Below are positions 26,225 through 35,137 of a DNA stretch of 64,000 nucleotides, piece by piece. This stretch comes from Candidatus Nitrospira allomarina (GTDB taxonomy: Bacteria; Nitrospirota; Nitrospiria; Nitrospirales; UBA8639). The stretch covers positions 3,903,001-3,967,000 of the forward strand of contig NZ_CP116967.1 of the NCBI RefSeq assembly GCF_032050975.1, in the 5' to 3' direction. The notes below the pieces were generated by a model. The model saw only the letters and a list, made by a program, of their open reading frames with translations, ran no database searches and was not told the origin of the DNA. How positions within the stretch are numbered: the first letter of the stretch is position 1; every line of letters begins with the position of its first letter. Both the position numbers and the translations under genes were made by a program.

Positions 26225-26575
26225 TCAGTTTCTCTTCTTTACTTTTTTTACCGGCTTTTTTGCGCGCACGGCCGCCTCATACGATCGCAGTGCCCACCCT
26301 TTCGCCTCCGCAGGATCCTCAAAAATCTCCTCCGGAGCCATAAAGTACGACATCTTAAATGTCTTGCCGTGTTTTTCATATTGAAACTGGTCTAATTCCC
26401 GTTCTTCAAAAAATGGGGCCAAAGCATTGTCGGCTTTCAGATACAACACTTCATCCGCAACCAGCCCGAACATCAATCCTTTGTGGAACAAGCCATAGCC
26501 GCCGAACATCCGACGCGGATGAATCGGGCCGAACTGCTCGAACACCTCTTCAAGAAATGTAATGTATTCGCTCAT
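26225..26575 (-). CDS. TfoX/Sxy N-terminal domain protein
   Basis: A 116-residue single-domain protein. The TfoX N-terminal signature is clear: EQFGPIHPRRMFGGYGLFHK, followed by MFGLVADEVLYLKADNALAP, YFMAPEEIFEDPAEAKGWA and a basic lysine-rich tail (KKPVKKVKKRN). Full-length Sxy/TfoX activates competence genes, but it has a second domain that is missing here. Short versions like this one are common in non-competent bacteria and have no known function. The gene forms a two-gene unit with the DHFR-like gene. Confidence 0.86.
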   Translation of the reverse strand: MSEYITFLEEVFEQFGPIHPRRMFGGYGLFHKGLMFGLVADEVLYLKADNALAPFFEERELDQFQYEKHGKTFKMSYFMAPEEIFEDPAEAKGWALRSYEAAVRAKKPVKKVKKRN

Positions 26576-26655
26576 ATGAATGGGTGGAAAAGCCTGTACC
26601 CCAACTACGTGGCAGGGAGATGATACTACGACAGAACCCTGGTGGTCAGCTTCCT

Positions 26656-28038
26656 CTATCGTGACCTTGAAAAAAACCCATCAGGGTCGTAGGTACGTCG
26701 GAGGGCCTGAAGCCGTTGCCAGATCGCAGGGGCAAATGACCCTTCCGCACGCCTCGGATTCTCGACAATGTCCGACTCCCCCACGTAATGTCCCACGGCA
26801 AACCGGTCCAGCGAAGCGAGAGTCGCTCGATGCCAGTCGGCATTCACATCGTCATCCGCCGGCCGCTCCCAGATGGCATAGTTCAGTAATAAAGTGGAGG
26901 CGGTCATCGAGAAGGCCGCGTCGGGTCGCAAAGCCGCACTGCCGTTCACTCCGGTGGAAAATGCGCATAGCGCGAGAGACTCCGGTGACGGCGCCTGCAG
27001 AAAGGCATCGCGCAGAGCCGCCAGTTGTTGCTCCGGTGGGGAGTTTGACCAAACCGTATCGGCCAGGCAGCGATGCAGCTCCGGCCAGAACCTGCCGCCC
27101 ATGTCGAGCAAGGCGTCCATTGAGGCGGGCTGGTTCACGTCCTTTCCCAGGCATTCGGATAAAACGGGGCAGCTCTTCAGAAGTCCGTGGGAGGCGGCGG
27201 CGTCATCAGGTGTGTCGAAGAACCCGGTCGCGCTCAGAATACAAATAAAGCCGTTGCTCGACCGACACCGCTCCGCGAAAGCGGGTGGCGCCTGCGCGCA
27301 GAAAATCGCCAGTTCTACTTCTCGCGGCAACTGTCCAGCAATACCCGCTGCCCATGCGCCGACTTCTGCAATGCGTTCCAACGGGTAATAATAGGTGCTG
27401 GTCGTGATGGCACGCGGCATCGGATACAGCTTAAGAAAATATTGTGTGACGACGCCAAAGAAGCCAGGCCCTGCCCCGCGGATCGCCCAGAGCAGGTCGG
27501 CATGTTGTTCCTGATCGGCAACGACGAGACTGCCATCAGCCAGCACGACATTGGCGGCCTCAACACTAAAGCAGGCCGGCCCCCATGTGTTCCAGTTCCA
27601 GCCCAGCCCGCCATTCAGCAAATAGCCGCTCATGGGAACCGTCGCGCAATGCCCGACAGGAAAGGCCAGCCCGTGTGAAGCCAATTGTTGGTTGAGTGCC
27701 TGCCCCGTGACCGCCGGCTGAATCGACGCCGTGCGAGTCTGATGATCAATCGAAACCCGGTTAAGACGTCCAAGGTCAATTAACAGGCTCCCGTTGCACA
27801 GCGGGAACCCCACCCAACTATGTCCCCCGCCACGCACGGCAATTTTCATGTTCTGCCTGCGGGCAAACCGGACAGCCTCAACAACATCTTCCTCATTCGC
27901 CACCTGCACGACCACCTGCGGATAGCGCATCGGCGTCAGCTGATTCCAAATGAGCGAGCGCCTGAGATCTTCGTACCCGGCGTCGGTTGCCACCGTCACT
28001 TTGCCCTCAATACAGTTCTGCAGCGCTTTCACATCCAT
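26656..28038 (-). CDS. FAD-linked oxidoreductase, berberine-bridge-enzyme type
   Basis: A 460-residue flavoprotein of the FAD_binding_4/BBE family. RGGGHSWVGFPLCNGSLLID contains the His that carries 8-alpha-linked FAD in this family. GHCATVPMSGYLLNGGLGW contains a Cys at the place of the second (6-S-cysteinyl) flavin bond, so the cofactor may be bicovalently attached (inference). The BBE C-terminus is visible as HYVGESDI and RLQALRRTYDPDGFF. Such enzymes oxidise secondary alcohols, sugars or alkaloid-like substrates with O2. The substrate here is unknown. No export signal is present. Confidence 0.87.
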   Translation of the reverse strand: MDVKALQNCIEGKVTVATDAGYEDLRRSLIWNQLTPMRYPQVVVQVANEEDVVEAVRFARRQNMKIAVRGGGHSWVGFPLCNGSLLIDLGRLNRVSIDHQTRTASIQPAVTGQALNQQLASHGLAFPVGHCATVPMSGYLLNGGLGWNWNTWGPACFSVEAANVVLADGSLVVADQEQHADLLWAIRGAGPGFFGVVTQYFLKLYPMPRAITTSTYYYPLERIAEVGAWAAGIAGQLPREVELAIFCAQAPPAFAERCRSSNGFICILSATGFFDTPDDAAASHGLLKSCPVLSECLGKDVNQPASMDALLDMGGRFWPELHRCLADTVWSNSPPEQQLAALRDAFLQAPSPESLALCAFSTGVNGSAALRPDAAFSMTASTLLLNYAIWERPADDDVNADWHRATLASLDRFAVGHYVGESDIVENPRRAEGSFAPAIWQRLQALRRTYDPDGFFSRSR

Positions 28039-28221
28039 CCTGACATTCTACCCTCTTCGAAGGCCGACAGGCAGCATTCATAATGTGGGGGTGGACACCT
28101 CTGGAGCTATTCAAATAACTCGCTCCTAAGGATTGTCCCGTGTAATTTTTTATGGTTCCTCCGAGTTTTCTGGATGCACCCATTACCCTCTGAACTTTTT
28201 GCTAGAGGGTGCTATCTCGTG

Positions 28222-28354
28222 ATTCCTCCCCTTTGTAAGGGGAGGCTAGGTGGGGTAGAGTCTCTGATATATCTACAAGCATTGATGTTTTCCGCCACCA
28301 CTTCCAGGAGAAGACGCTACCTCCCCTCCGCCCCTCCTTACAAAGGAGGGGAAA
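28222..28354. repeat. MITE-like element with about 42-bp imperfect inverted arms
   Basis: The left arm (28222-28263) and the right arm (28312-28354) are imperfect inverted copies containing CCCCTTTGTAAGGGGAGG-type cores and a GGGGTAGAGTCT / AGACGCTACC outer end. About 48 bases lie between them. Each arm is itself a small hairpin around TTTGTAA. Single arms of the same family occur at 32719-32760 and 43573-43618. No coding sequence is present; it is a candidate non-autonomous mobile element. The rest of the 28039-28530 gap shows nothing else. Confidence 0.7.
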
Positions 28355-28530
28355 TTAAGAACGATCAGCCACGAATTTCATCCATGCTATTGTCGAAACA
28401 ACTTTTTTACAGAACTCATAGAATCCGTGACTGAGGGGCGGACCGGAGGCACTTCCTTTCCAACTGAACTGGCACAAACACTCAGATTGCTCGTCGGCTG
28501 CAGGGAATTGTCATGCGGCTGAAGTCCGGA

Positions 28531-29487
28531 TCAGAACTCTTGCAACAACCTTCCCCCACCCGCTAAGGGCCCTTCGAACCCGTTTTCCCGTAGCGCGTAC
28601 CAGAAAGTCACCGTGTTGATCCCCAGGATGGGAATCCCTAGCACCGGTTCCAATTTCTCCGTGACGTTGATCAAGCTCATATTCGTTCCACACTGGACGA
28701 CCGCATCCAATGCATGTTCCTCAGTCGCTAACAATTCCCGAATAGCCTTTTCCTTGGCCGGGTCCGGAACATGCGCGATATGCAGCGCGTTCGCGCAGGA
28801 GAACCCCACGCTCGATACCACCTCGTACCCCAATTCTTCGAACATCTGTGTCGCAGACTCATTCCCTTTCTTGTCGAACGGCGTCAGGATGCCGATCCGC
28901 TTCGCTGAATATTTCTTCAAAGCCGCGTGAACGGCATCATGCCAGGTGGCCCAGGACAGGCCGGAGTATTCTTCAATCTCCTCCATCGGAGCTCGAATGG
29001 CTTCAATGCCTCCAAGGATATGCTCCAGGCTCATGCCCATGATCATATATTGTGGCTCCGCCATCGATGCCACATCCACCGCTGCTCTCAGGCCGCCCAG
29101 AAACTGTTTCTTATACGCCCGCAAATCTTCTTCAGTTTCCAATCTCGGCTTCGGCGTCATGACGGTGGCCGTATGAAGACCGACCCCACGTAGTCCGTCC
29201 GGTCCCTGGTTCTTAAAGATGATGCTCCACAGTTCGTGCTCCATGCTGGTATTGGTGGCGGGAATAATCAGCCCGAACTTTCTTTTGAAACTCCGCACAT
29301 CGGGATATCCGATGGACGAGTCGATCTCGTCGAAGTTCGACGCTTTCGTACCATTGTGAATGACCCCGGGAGGCGCCAGAGCAGGCATCGGGGGAACATT
29401 CACGTCGGGGATGGTGATTGATTTCCCGGACAGTTTTCCAATGAGAGTCTGGTCGCCGCGAGGGTGTGGTTTCTGTTGATCAGTCAT
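28531..29487 (-). CDS. Maleate isomerase / arylmalonate decarboxylase family protein (Asp/Glu racemase fold)
   Basis: A 318-residue protein with a start at ATG 29487, AAGGA 7 bases upstream (a GTG at 29502 is the longer option). The Asp/Glu racemase fold is indicated by KFGLIIPATNTSMEHELW, ALKKYSAKRIGILTPFDKKG, and the C-terminal cysteine loop DAVVQCGTNMSLI, followed by PVLGIPILGINTVTFWYAL. Racemases and maleate isomerases use two cysteines; arylmalonate decarboxylase uses only the second. Here the position of the first is in YMIMGMSLEHILGG, with no Cys, so a one-cysteine, decarboxylase-like chemistry is more likely than racemisation. About 65 N-terminal residues before the core are atypical. 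Substrate unknown. Confidence 0.82.
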   Translation of the reverse strand: MTDQQKPHPRGDQTLIGKLSGKSITIPDVNVPPMPALAPPGVIHNGTKASNFDEIDSSIGYPDVRSFKRKFGLIIPATNTSMEHELWSIIFKNQGPDGLRGVGLHTATVMTPKPRLETEEDLRAYKKQFLGGLRAAVDVASMAEPQYMIMGMSLEHILGGIEAIRAPMEEIEEYSGLSWATWHDAVHAALKKYSAKRIGILTPFDKKGNESATQMFEELGYEVVSSVGFSCANALHIAHVPDPAKEKAIRELLATEEHALDAVVQCGTNMSLINVTEKLEPVLGIPILGINTVTFWYALRENGFEGPLAGGGRLLQEF

Positions 29488-29625
29488 AGGGTCATCCTTC
29501 ACTTATTTATAAAAGTCCACAATAGACAACCTCTCATGGGCTTTAGAATACAAGGTAGGATCCGTTCTCGGCAAAAACCCTTTATTGTTGTCCAATAGTT
29601 TCCGCTCTGTTCGGGGCTCACTGGA

Positions 29626-29845
29626 GATGCCGGGTGTCGGCCCGGCAGCCGAGGTATTGCCTGATGCGTCTCGAGGAGCGCAACCTTTGTTGTGAAGGCA
29701 AAAGGACCCAAAACCATGGAGGCCCCGTCCGGCCTCATTGGATTGATCGGTCGCGAAGCAGGGAGACGGGCTAACTCGCGAGGCTCAAACAAGCCCGTCA
29801 AGAACAAGAGCGCCCGATCATGGGGCCGGACGGCAGGCGTCGGAC
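29626..29845 (+). repeat. Dispersed structured repeat, copy A (long variant)
   Basis: One of seven near-complete copies in this window. From left to right it has a stem CCGGG/CCCGG, GCCGAGG, the long variant of the second stem (TTGCCT...AGGCAA), a GGCCCCGTCC...CGG block, GACGGGC/GCCCGTC enclosing TAACTCGCGAGGCTC, and a terminal GGCCGGACGGCAGGCGTCGG. It lies between the maleate isomerase-like gene and the SDR-SPW-VKOR fusion gene. Confidence 0.9.
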
Positions 29846-29941
29846 AATGGGGAAAAAAGCGTACCGTCTCGCCTCCTTGCCAACTAAAATGAATTTTAAG
29901 GGTTTTTGCCAGTACCCAATCCCTTCATCCTGTCCTAAAAA

Positions 29942-32491
29942 TTGAAAGAGTTAATCAATTATTCTGACGGGGAATGTGGAACGGATAAGATGCATCCGGG
30001 CAAAGAAATTGTGTCCGGTGAGATGGGAGAAAAAGCTGACGAGGTAAAAACCCCGTCCAACACTCTCATCATCACGGGCAGCAGCGGTTTGATCGGCAGT
30101 TCCTTCATTGATCGCGTGGGGGAGAGCTACTGGGAAATGGCCTTTGATCGGGAAGGCCCGCCTCATCCTCCGCCTAGCACCGAGCACATCATCGACTGCG
30201 ACCTCAGTTCGGATACCAGCGTGAGCGCCGCGCTTGACAAAGTGCGTCGGCTTGGCTGCACACACATCGCCTCGGTCATTCATCTGGCCGCCTACTACAG
30301 TTTCTCCGGAAATCCCAGTCCGCTCTATGAACAGGTCACCGTACGGGGCACCGAGCGGCTGTTGCGTGGGTTGCGTGACTTCAAAATCGAACAGTTTATA
30401 TTTTCCAGCACGATGCTTGTGCATGCACCATGCGAACCCGGTCAATCCATCAATGAAGATTCCCCCCTCGGACCGAAATGGGATTACCCGAAGTCAAAGG
30501 TCAAGACGGAGCAACTCATTTTGCGGGAACGAGGTGACGTGCCAGTGGTTTTCCTGCGTATCGCCGGTGTGTATGACGACCGCTGCCATTCGATCCCTAT
30601 CTCACATCAAATCAAGCGAATCTATGAGAGAAAGATGGTCGCCCATGTGTTTCCCGGCGACATCACGCACGGACAATCCTTCGTGCATCTTGACGACCTC
30701 ATCGAGGCCCTGGTGCTCGTCGTCGAACGTCGCAAATCACTTCCGGCCGTTACCACGCTGCTCATCGGCGAGCCGGAAACCCTCAACTACGACGAACTCC
30801 AGCGGGCCATCAGCCGTCAGCTACACAACGAGGACTGGAAGACCTATCGCATTCCCAGGTCGGTCGCAAAGATCGGGGCCTGGCTTCAGGGCTTGTTACC
30901 CGGCCCAGGCCAGTTCATCAAGCCATGGATGATCGATTTGGCAGATGACCATTACGCGCTCGATGTCGGGCGCGCCCGCAAGCTTCTGGGGTGGGAGCCG
31001 CAAAATTCCCTACGCGAGACGTTACCCAAGATGACCGCTGCGCTCAAGGCGGACCCGGCCGGCTGGTATAAGGAAAATAAGCTGAAGGCGAACAATCCGT
31101 CACCGGATCGGCTGACGTGGCCGCATGTGGCAAACATGTTTCTCGGCCTTTGGCTGATTGGCTCTGCGCCCGCCCTCGGGCAGATAAAACCCGCGCTATT
31201 CTGGAGCGATCTGGCAAGTGGAGCGGGGGTGATTCTCTTCAGCTCGTTCGCAATTCGCCATGCGTGGGCAGCTTGGGCCGGGTGTGCGGTCGGACTTTGG
31301 GTGATGAGCGCCCCGCTGCTGTTTTGGGCGCCGAACGCCGCAGTTTACAATAACGACCTGATCACCGGCGCCCTCATAATAGCCTTTTCCGTCATCATTC
31401 CCCAGCTCGGGCTTTCTCCCCCCACCCTCAACTCAAGAACAGGGACAGGCCTGAGGGGAGGGATGAATGATCCGGCCACCTTGGCTCCCCATCTCCTGCC
31501 TTCTTCAGATGAGAGAGAAAAGGATTCCTGGAGGGAATGGTCCGGCTCCGGGATTCCCCCGGGCTGGAGTTATAATCCGTCCGGGTGGGAGCAACGATTG
31601 GGAATCGTGTTTCTGGCGATGCTCGGGTTTTTTCTCTCGCGTTATTTGGCGGCGTTTCAACTCGGGCATATCCCCCATCCGTGGGATCCCATTTTTGGTA
31701 ATGGCACAAGGCAAGTGCTCACCTCGGACATCTCAAAAATGTTTCCTGTGTCGGATGCGGGACTAGGTGCACTCTCGTACCTGTTGGACGCCCTCGCCGG
31801 ATTGATTGGTGGACGTCGGCGCTGGCGTACGATGCCGTGGATGGTGTTGCTGTTCGGACTGTTTATTATTCCGCCGGGCGTGACCAGCATTGTGCTCGTG
31901 ATTCTCCAGCCGGTCAGCATCGGCGCCTGGTGTACACTTTGTCTGGTGGCGGCGGTCGTGATGCTCCTGATGGTACCGCCGGCGTTAGATGAAGTGATTG
32001 CCACCAGTCAATTTCTTCTCCGCACGCGAAACGAAGGTGGAAGCGTGTGGCGGGCCTTGTGGCTCGGGGAAGGCCACGCGGAGGAAGAACCAGCGTCCAC
32101 ACAAGTACGCTCATCTCTCAAGGAAGTCATTCACGGCATTGAAGTGTTCTCCGCACCATGGAACCTCTTGCTGAGCGCGCTCGCGGGCATGTGGCTCATG
32201 GCAATGCCCTCGGTTCTCGGTCTGAACGGGATGGCGGCGGACAGTACGCACATCGTTGGCGCGCTGGTCGTGACCCTGGCCGTGGTAGCATTCGCCGAAC
32301 CGGCGCGCTTGGTGCGCTATTTTAACGTGCTTTGCGGCGTGTGGCTCATACTCGCGCCGTGGCTTGTAGCAGGCGGCACGTCAGCCTGGCTCTGGAGCAG
32401 TGTCGTCAGTGGACTTGCGCTTATGGCCTTGAGTTTACGCTGCGGCCCGGTTGAGGATCGATATGCCGGCTGGCAGCGATTTATCCGTTGA
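29942..32491 (+). CDS. Four-part fusion: SDR epimerase, SPW repeat, VKOR-like, SPW repeat
   Basis: An 849-residue fusion. Residues about 40-350 form an NAD-dependent epimerase/SDR with TLIITGSSGLIGSSF (dinucleotide loop) and WDYPKSKVKTEQ (Tyr-x3-Lys catalytic pair). Residues about 385-490 form an SPW-repeat membrane domain. About 545-680 is a VKOR-like domain with SDAGLGALSYLLDALAGLIG and the CxxC of GAWCTLCLVAAVVM. A second SPW-repeat block covers 735-835. The extra loop cysteine pair of canonical VKOR is not visible; only WCTLC remains. The listed start is TTG 29942; ATG at 29990 or 30023 is plausible and keeps the complete SDR domain. The gene lies between repeat copies A and B with unrelated neighbours. 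Confidence 0.85.
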   Translation: MKELINYSDGECGTDKMHPGKEIVSGEMGEKADEVKTPSNTLIITGSSGLIGSSFIDRVGESYWEMAFDREGPPHPPPSTEHIIDCDLSSDTSVSAALDKVRRLGCTHIASVIHLAAYYSFSGNPSPLYEQVTVRGTERLLRGLRDFKIEQFIFSSTMLVHAPCEPGQSINEDSPLGPKWDYPKSKVKTEQLILRERGDVPVVFLRIAGVYDDRCHSIPISHQIKRIYERKMVAHVFPGDITHGQSFVHLDDLIEALVLVVERRKSLPAVTTLLIGEPETLNYDELQRAISRQLHNEDWKTYRIPRSVAKIGAWLQGLLPGPGQFIKPWMIDLADDHYALDVGRARKLLGWEPQNSLRETLPKMTAALKADPAGWYKENKLKANNPSPDRLTWPHVANMFLGLWLIGSAPALGQIKPALFWSDLASGAGVILFSSFAIRHAWAAWAGCAVGLWVMSAPLLFWAPNAAVYNNDLITGALIIAFSVIIPQLGLSPPTLNSRTGTGLRGGMNDPATLAPHLLPSSDEREKDSWREWSGSGIPPGWSYNPSGWEQRLGIVFLAMLGFFLSRYLAAFQLGHIPHPWDPIFGNGTRQVLTSDISKMFPVSDAGLGALSYLLDALAGLIGGRRRWRTMPWMVLLFGLFIIPPGVTSIVLVILQPVSIGAWCTLCLVAAVVMLLMVPPALDEVIATSQFLLRTRNEGGSVWRALWLGEGHAEEEPASTQVRSSLKEVIHGIEVFSAPWNLLLSALAGMWLMAMPSVLGLNGMAADSTHIVGALVVTLAVVAFAEPARLVRYFNVLCGVWLILAPWLVAGGTSAWLWSSVVSGLALMALSLRCGPVEDRYAGWQRFIR

Positions 32492-32662
32492 GGAGACGAT
32501 AGAACAACGAATTGCGGAGGACCAAGGATTTTGTCTTTACTCCAATTAAGATTTGGGGAGTAAGCCGTGACAATATAGGCACCCGGCCTGCGCCCAATTA
32601 TTAATAAATTCCTGATGGCCTGCTCTTCGTACATTAATAGATTGGTGTCTAATAATTTCCTC

Positions 32663-32710
32663 AGATTAGATTGCTCGGACGCGAAGTAAGGGGAGCCGGG
32701 CTAACTCGCT
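32663..32710 (+). repeat. Dispersed structured repeat, partial copy
   Basis: About 48 bases matching the middle of the repeat (from CAGATTAGATTGCTCGGACG to GGGCTAACTCGC). Both ends of the unit are missing. It runs directly into a single arm of the MITE-like family at 32719, so the two repeat types have recombined or inserted side by side here. Confidence 0.7.
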
Positions 32711-32718
32711 GCGCTGCA

Positions 32719-32760
32719 GATTCCCCGCCTTTGTAAGGCGGGGTGAGAGGAGGTAGAGTT
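32719..32760. repeat. Single arm of the MITE-like inverted repeat family
   Basis: TTCCCCGCCTTTGTAAGGCG followed by GGGTGAGAGGAGGTAGAG is the same unit as the arms at 28222-28263 and 28312-28354. The central hairpin keeps base pairing although its bases differ (CCCCGCC/GGCGGGG versus CCCC/GGGG), which suggests the stem is what is conserved. Confidence 0.65.
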
Positions 32761-32863
32761 TTTCCCTCTTCACACAAGACACCGGCAAACAATGAGCTGG
32801 AATAGCAACCATGACCGATTTTTGGCCATAGCTGTCGTCTTAGTGTAAGTGTAATGTTTTGTG

Positions 32864-33054
32864 TTGCCGGGTTTCGGCCCGGCAGCCGAGCCACTTTGGT
32901 TTCGGTCAAAGTGGCCAAACCCAGTGACGCCCCGTCCGGCCTCATCAGATTGCTCGGACGCGAAGAAGGGGGAGACGGGCTAACTCGCGAGGCTCGAACA
33001 AGCCCGTCAGGAACAAGAGCATCCGATCAGGGGGCCGAACGGTAGGCATCGGTC
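32864..33054 (+). repeat. Dispersed structured repeat, copy B (short variant)
   Basis: Near-complete copy. First stem TGCCGGG/CCCGGCA, second stem CCACTTTG/CAAAGTGG, third CGTCCG/CGGACG around GCCTCATCAGATTGCT, fourth GACGGGC/GCCCGTC. It lies between the fusion gene and the first alcohol dehydrogenase gene. The remaining 140 bases up to the dehydrogenase hold only the decayed counterpart of the small ORF found at 37008-37094. Confidence 0.9.
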
Positions 33055-33197
33055 AGAAAACGGCGGAATCCTCGAAGCACCTCAGGCCCTGCAAGCAAAA
33101 AATTCGCTTTAGGCTTCACTCATTTATCCTAGATCGGAATATCCACTAATTTTTCTTGGGGCTGTTCCATAGTTTCTAACTTCTCTTCGATTATAAG

Positions 33198-34331
33198 CTA
33201 TGCTGATTTGCGATTTACAAATTCACCGCGTGTGGGTCGATCGAGCTCAGTTGCAGAATCCTTAATGTCTTTTATTTTATTATGCAGAGACTCCATATCA
33301 ATGACATGCCTAAAGTCTGCATCATTTCCATTTTCTAATGTTTTTATAACATCATTGATTTCGTCCATTCGAATCATTTTAATGCTTGGTTTAATGTCAT
33401 GCTTTGCACATAACTCCAGAACCTCTTGGGTCTCTTTTATACCGCCGATAAGTGACCCTGCCAGCTGTATGCGATTGAAAACCATAGGGCCCGGTGAAAA
33501 CTCCGGGAACTTGATCATATTACCAACAATAACAATTGTTGAATCCGTCTTCATAAGATCAATATACGGGGCAATATCGTGCGGCACTGGGATTGTGTTA
33601 ATGAGAAGATTAAGGCTTTGCGCAGCTTCTTTCATCTCGTCTTCATCTTTTGAGATGACAACTTTATCCGCACCCATCGTTAATATTTCGTCTCTTTTAT
33701 CTTCACTTCGGGTGAAAGCGACAACTTCAGCGCCAAGAGCTTTACCAAGTTTAATGGCCATATTGCCTAATCCACCAATCCCGGCCACGCCAAGGGTTTG
33801 GCCTGCTTCCAAATTCCAATGAATCATCGGAGAATAAACGGTAATTCCGGCACACATAATAGGGCCGACGTATTTGGGATCCAAATTATCAGGGATCGTA
33901 AGGCCAAATTCCTCGCGCACAACCATGCTGGTTGTATAGCCCCCGTAAGAATTTGTGCCATCCGGATCTTTGGGGCCGTTATAAGTGAGTGTGCAGCTTA
34001 TAGGGCCTTGGCAATAATTTTCCGCGTCTCTTTGGCAAGGGTCGCATTCTTGACAGCTATTGACCATACAGCCAACACCAATGAGATCGCCTTTTTCAAA
34101 TTTAGTGACGCCCGCACCAACGCCCGTCACCACTCCTAAAATTTCATGGCCTGGTACGCACGGATATAGTGTATTATCCCAATCGTTTTTCATCTGGTGC
34201 AAATCAGAATGACAAACACCGCAATATAAAACTTTAAATTCAACTTCGCCCTCTCGCGCATCATTTCGTTCGAATGTTACCGGGGCTAGCTCTACATCGG
34301 ACGATTTCGTGCCGTAGCCATACACTTTCAT
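33198..34331 (-). CDS. Zinc-dependent NAD(P) alcohol dehydrogenase, copy 1
   Basis: A 377-residue medium-chain dehydrogenase. Catalytic zinc ligands are in YCGVCHSD and in PGHEILG; the structural zinc site is the four-cysteine cluster SCQECDPCQRDAENYC. The cofactor motif is GIGGLGNMAIKLGKALGA, with the downstream strand AFTRSEDKRDE favouring NADP(H). It belongs to the CAD/YahK-type group, which reduces aldehydes. By hand count it differs from the copy at 37121-38254 at 29 positions, so about 92% identical. The coding DNA is visibly more A+T-rich than its surroundings. The C-terminal tail (about 25 residues) is longer than in E. coli YahK. Confidence 0.92.
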   Translation of the reverse strand: MKVYGYGTKSSDVELAPVTFERNDAREGEVEFKVLYCGVCHSDLHQMKNDWDNTLYPCVPGHEILGVVTGVGAGVTKFEKGDLIGVGCMVNSCQECDPCQRDAENYCQGPISCTLTYNGPKDPDGTNSYGGYTTSMVVREEFGLTIPDNLDPKYVGPIMCAGITVYSPMIHWNLEAGQTLGVAGIGGLGNMAIKLGKALGAEVVAFTRSEDKRDEILTMGADKVVISKDEDEMKEAAQSLNLLINTIPVPHDIAPYIDLMKTDSTIVIVGNMIKFPEFSPGPMVFNRIQLAGSLIGGIKETQEVLELCAKHDIKPSIKMIRMDEINDVIKTLENGNDADFRHVIDMESLHNKIKDIKDSATELDRPTRGEFVNRKSA

Positions 34332-34471
34332 AATAGTGCTCCTAATTATATGATTGGGTAAAAAGTGAAATTAATCCGACGTTGCGTCATAAAAACTTCA
34401 ATGCTAAAGGTACCTCATTTAACTTTATCACCTTGGACTAAGGTGCGTATGCTCCCACCGGGCTTTCTGGA

Positions 34472-34597
34472 TTAAACTTTTTTATCTTCTAAATCTGGAA
34501 AATATACATATTCTGCTTTACCAAATATTCTTCCATCAGTTGCAGATGCTTTAGTAGTTGTGTCGCCTACAGAAACCGAAGACGAACAAAACCGCAT
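34472..34597 (-). pseudogene. Small decayed ORF upstream of dehydrogenase copy 1
   Basis: A 41-codon frame with KAEYVYFPDLEDKKV at its end, then a stop. In the DNA beyond the stop the same frame reads GGSIRTLVQGDKVK before a second stop. This matches the longer open frame near dehydrogenase copy 2 (38467-38691), which contains GNVYFADLV and GSIHTLVEGDKVKW. The pair shows that a small gene of unknown function was once here and has been broken in both copies. Confidence 0.5.
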
Positions 34598-34825
34598 CAA
34601 CCACCAGAGTTAGTCAACGAGCAGAGTGAACTGTTCGGCGAACGCTTTTGCAATCACACAATCCGCTTTTGGCTTCACTCACCCATCCCAAAGCGTACCA
34701 TCCACTCTGATATTGCAAGACTTGACCGCAAGTGTTTACTTCAATTTCTTCCAAAAACAGAAGAGTGTTCAGATTATTGCTAAATACAGAACCCGCTTCT
34801 TATATAATTTTGAAGGTGTGAGTTA

Positions 34826-35013
34826 GATGCCGGGTGTCGGCCCGGCAGCCGAGTTACTTTGGATTCGGTCAAAGTGGCCAAACCCTGTGACGCCCCGTCC
34901 GGCCTCATTGGATTGATCGGACGCGAAGCAGGGAGACGGGCTAACTCGCGAGGCTCGAACAAGCCCGTCAGGAACAAGAGCGTCCGATCATGGGGCCGGA
35001 CGGCAGGCGTCGG
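34826..35013 (+). repeat. Dispersed structured repeat, copy C (short variant)
   Basis: Near-complete copy with GCCGGG/CCCGGC first stem, ACTTTG/CAAAGT second stem, CGTCCG/CGGACG third and GACGGGC/GCCCGTC fourth, then GGGGCCGGACGGCAGGCGTC. It is placed between dehydrogenase module 1 and the gamma-glutamylcyclotransferase-like gene. Confidence 0.9.
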
Positions 35014-35137
35014 CCAGAGGGGGGACTGGCTTAGGAAGGGGTGCCATAGCCACCGAAAATGCGGTGCAGTTGAATTGTTTCGAAATCACTGAGATCCTTT
35101 TCAAAGATCAACGTACTCGCTTAGGAATGTCCTGGGG

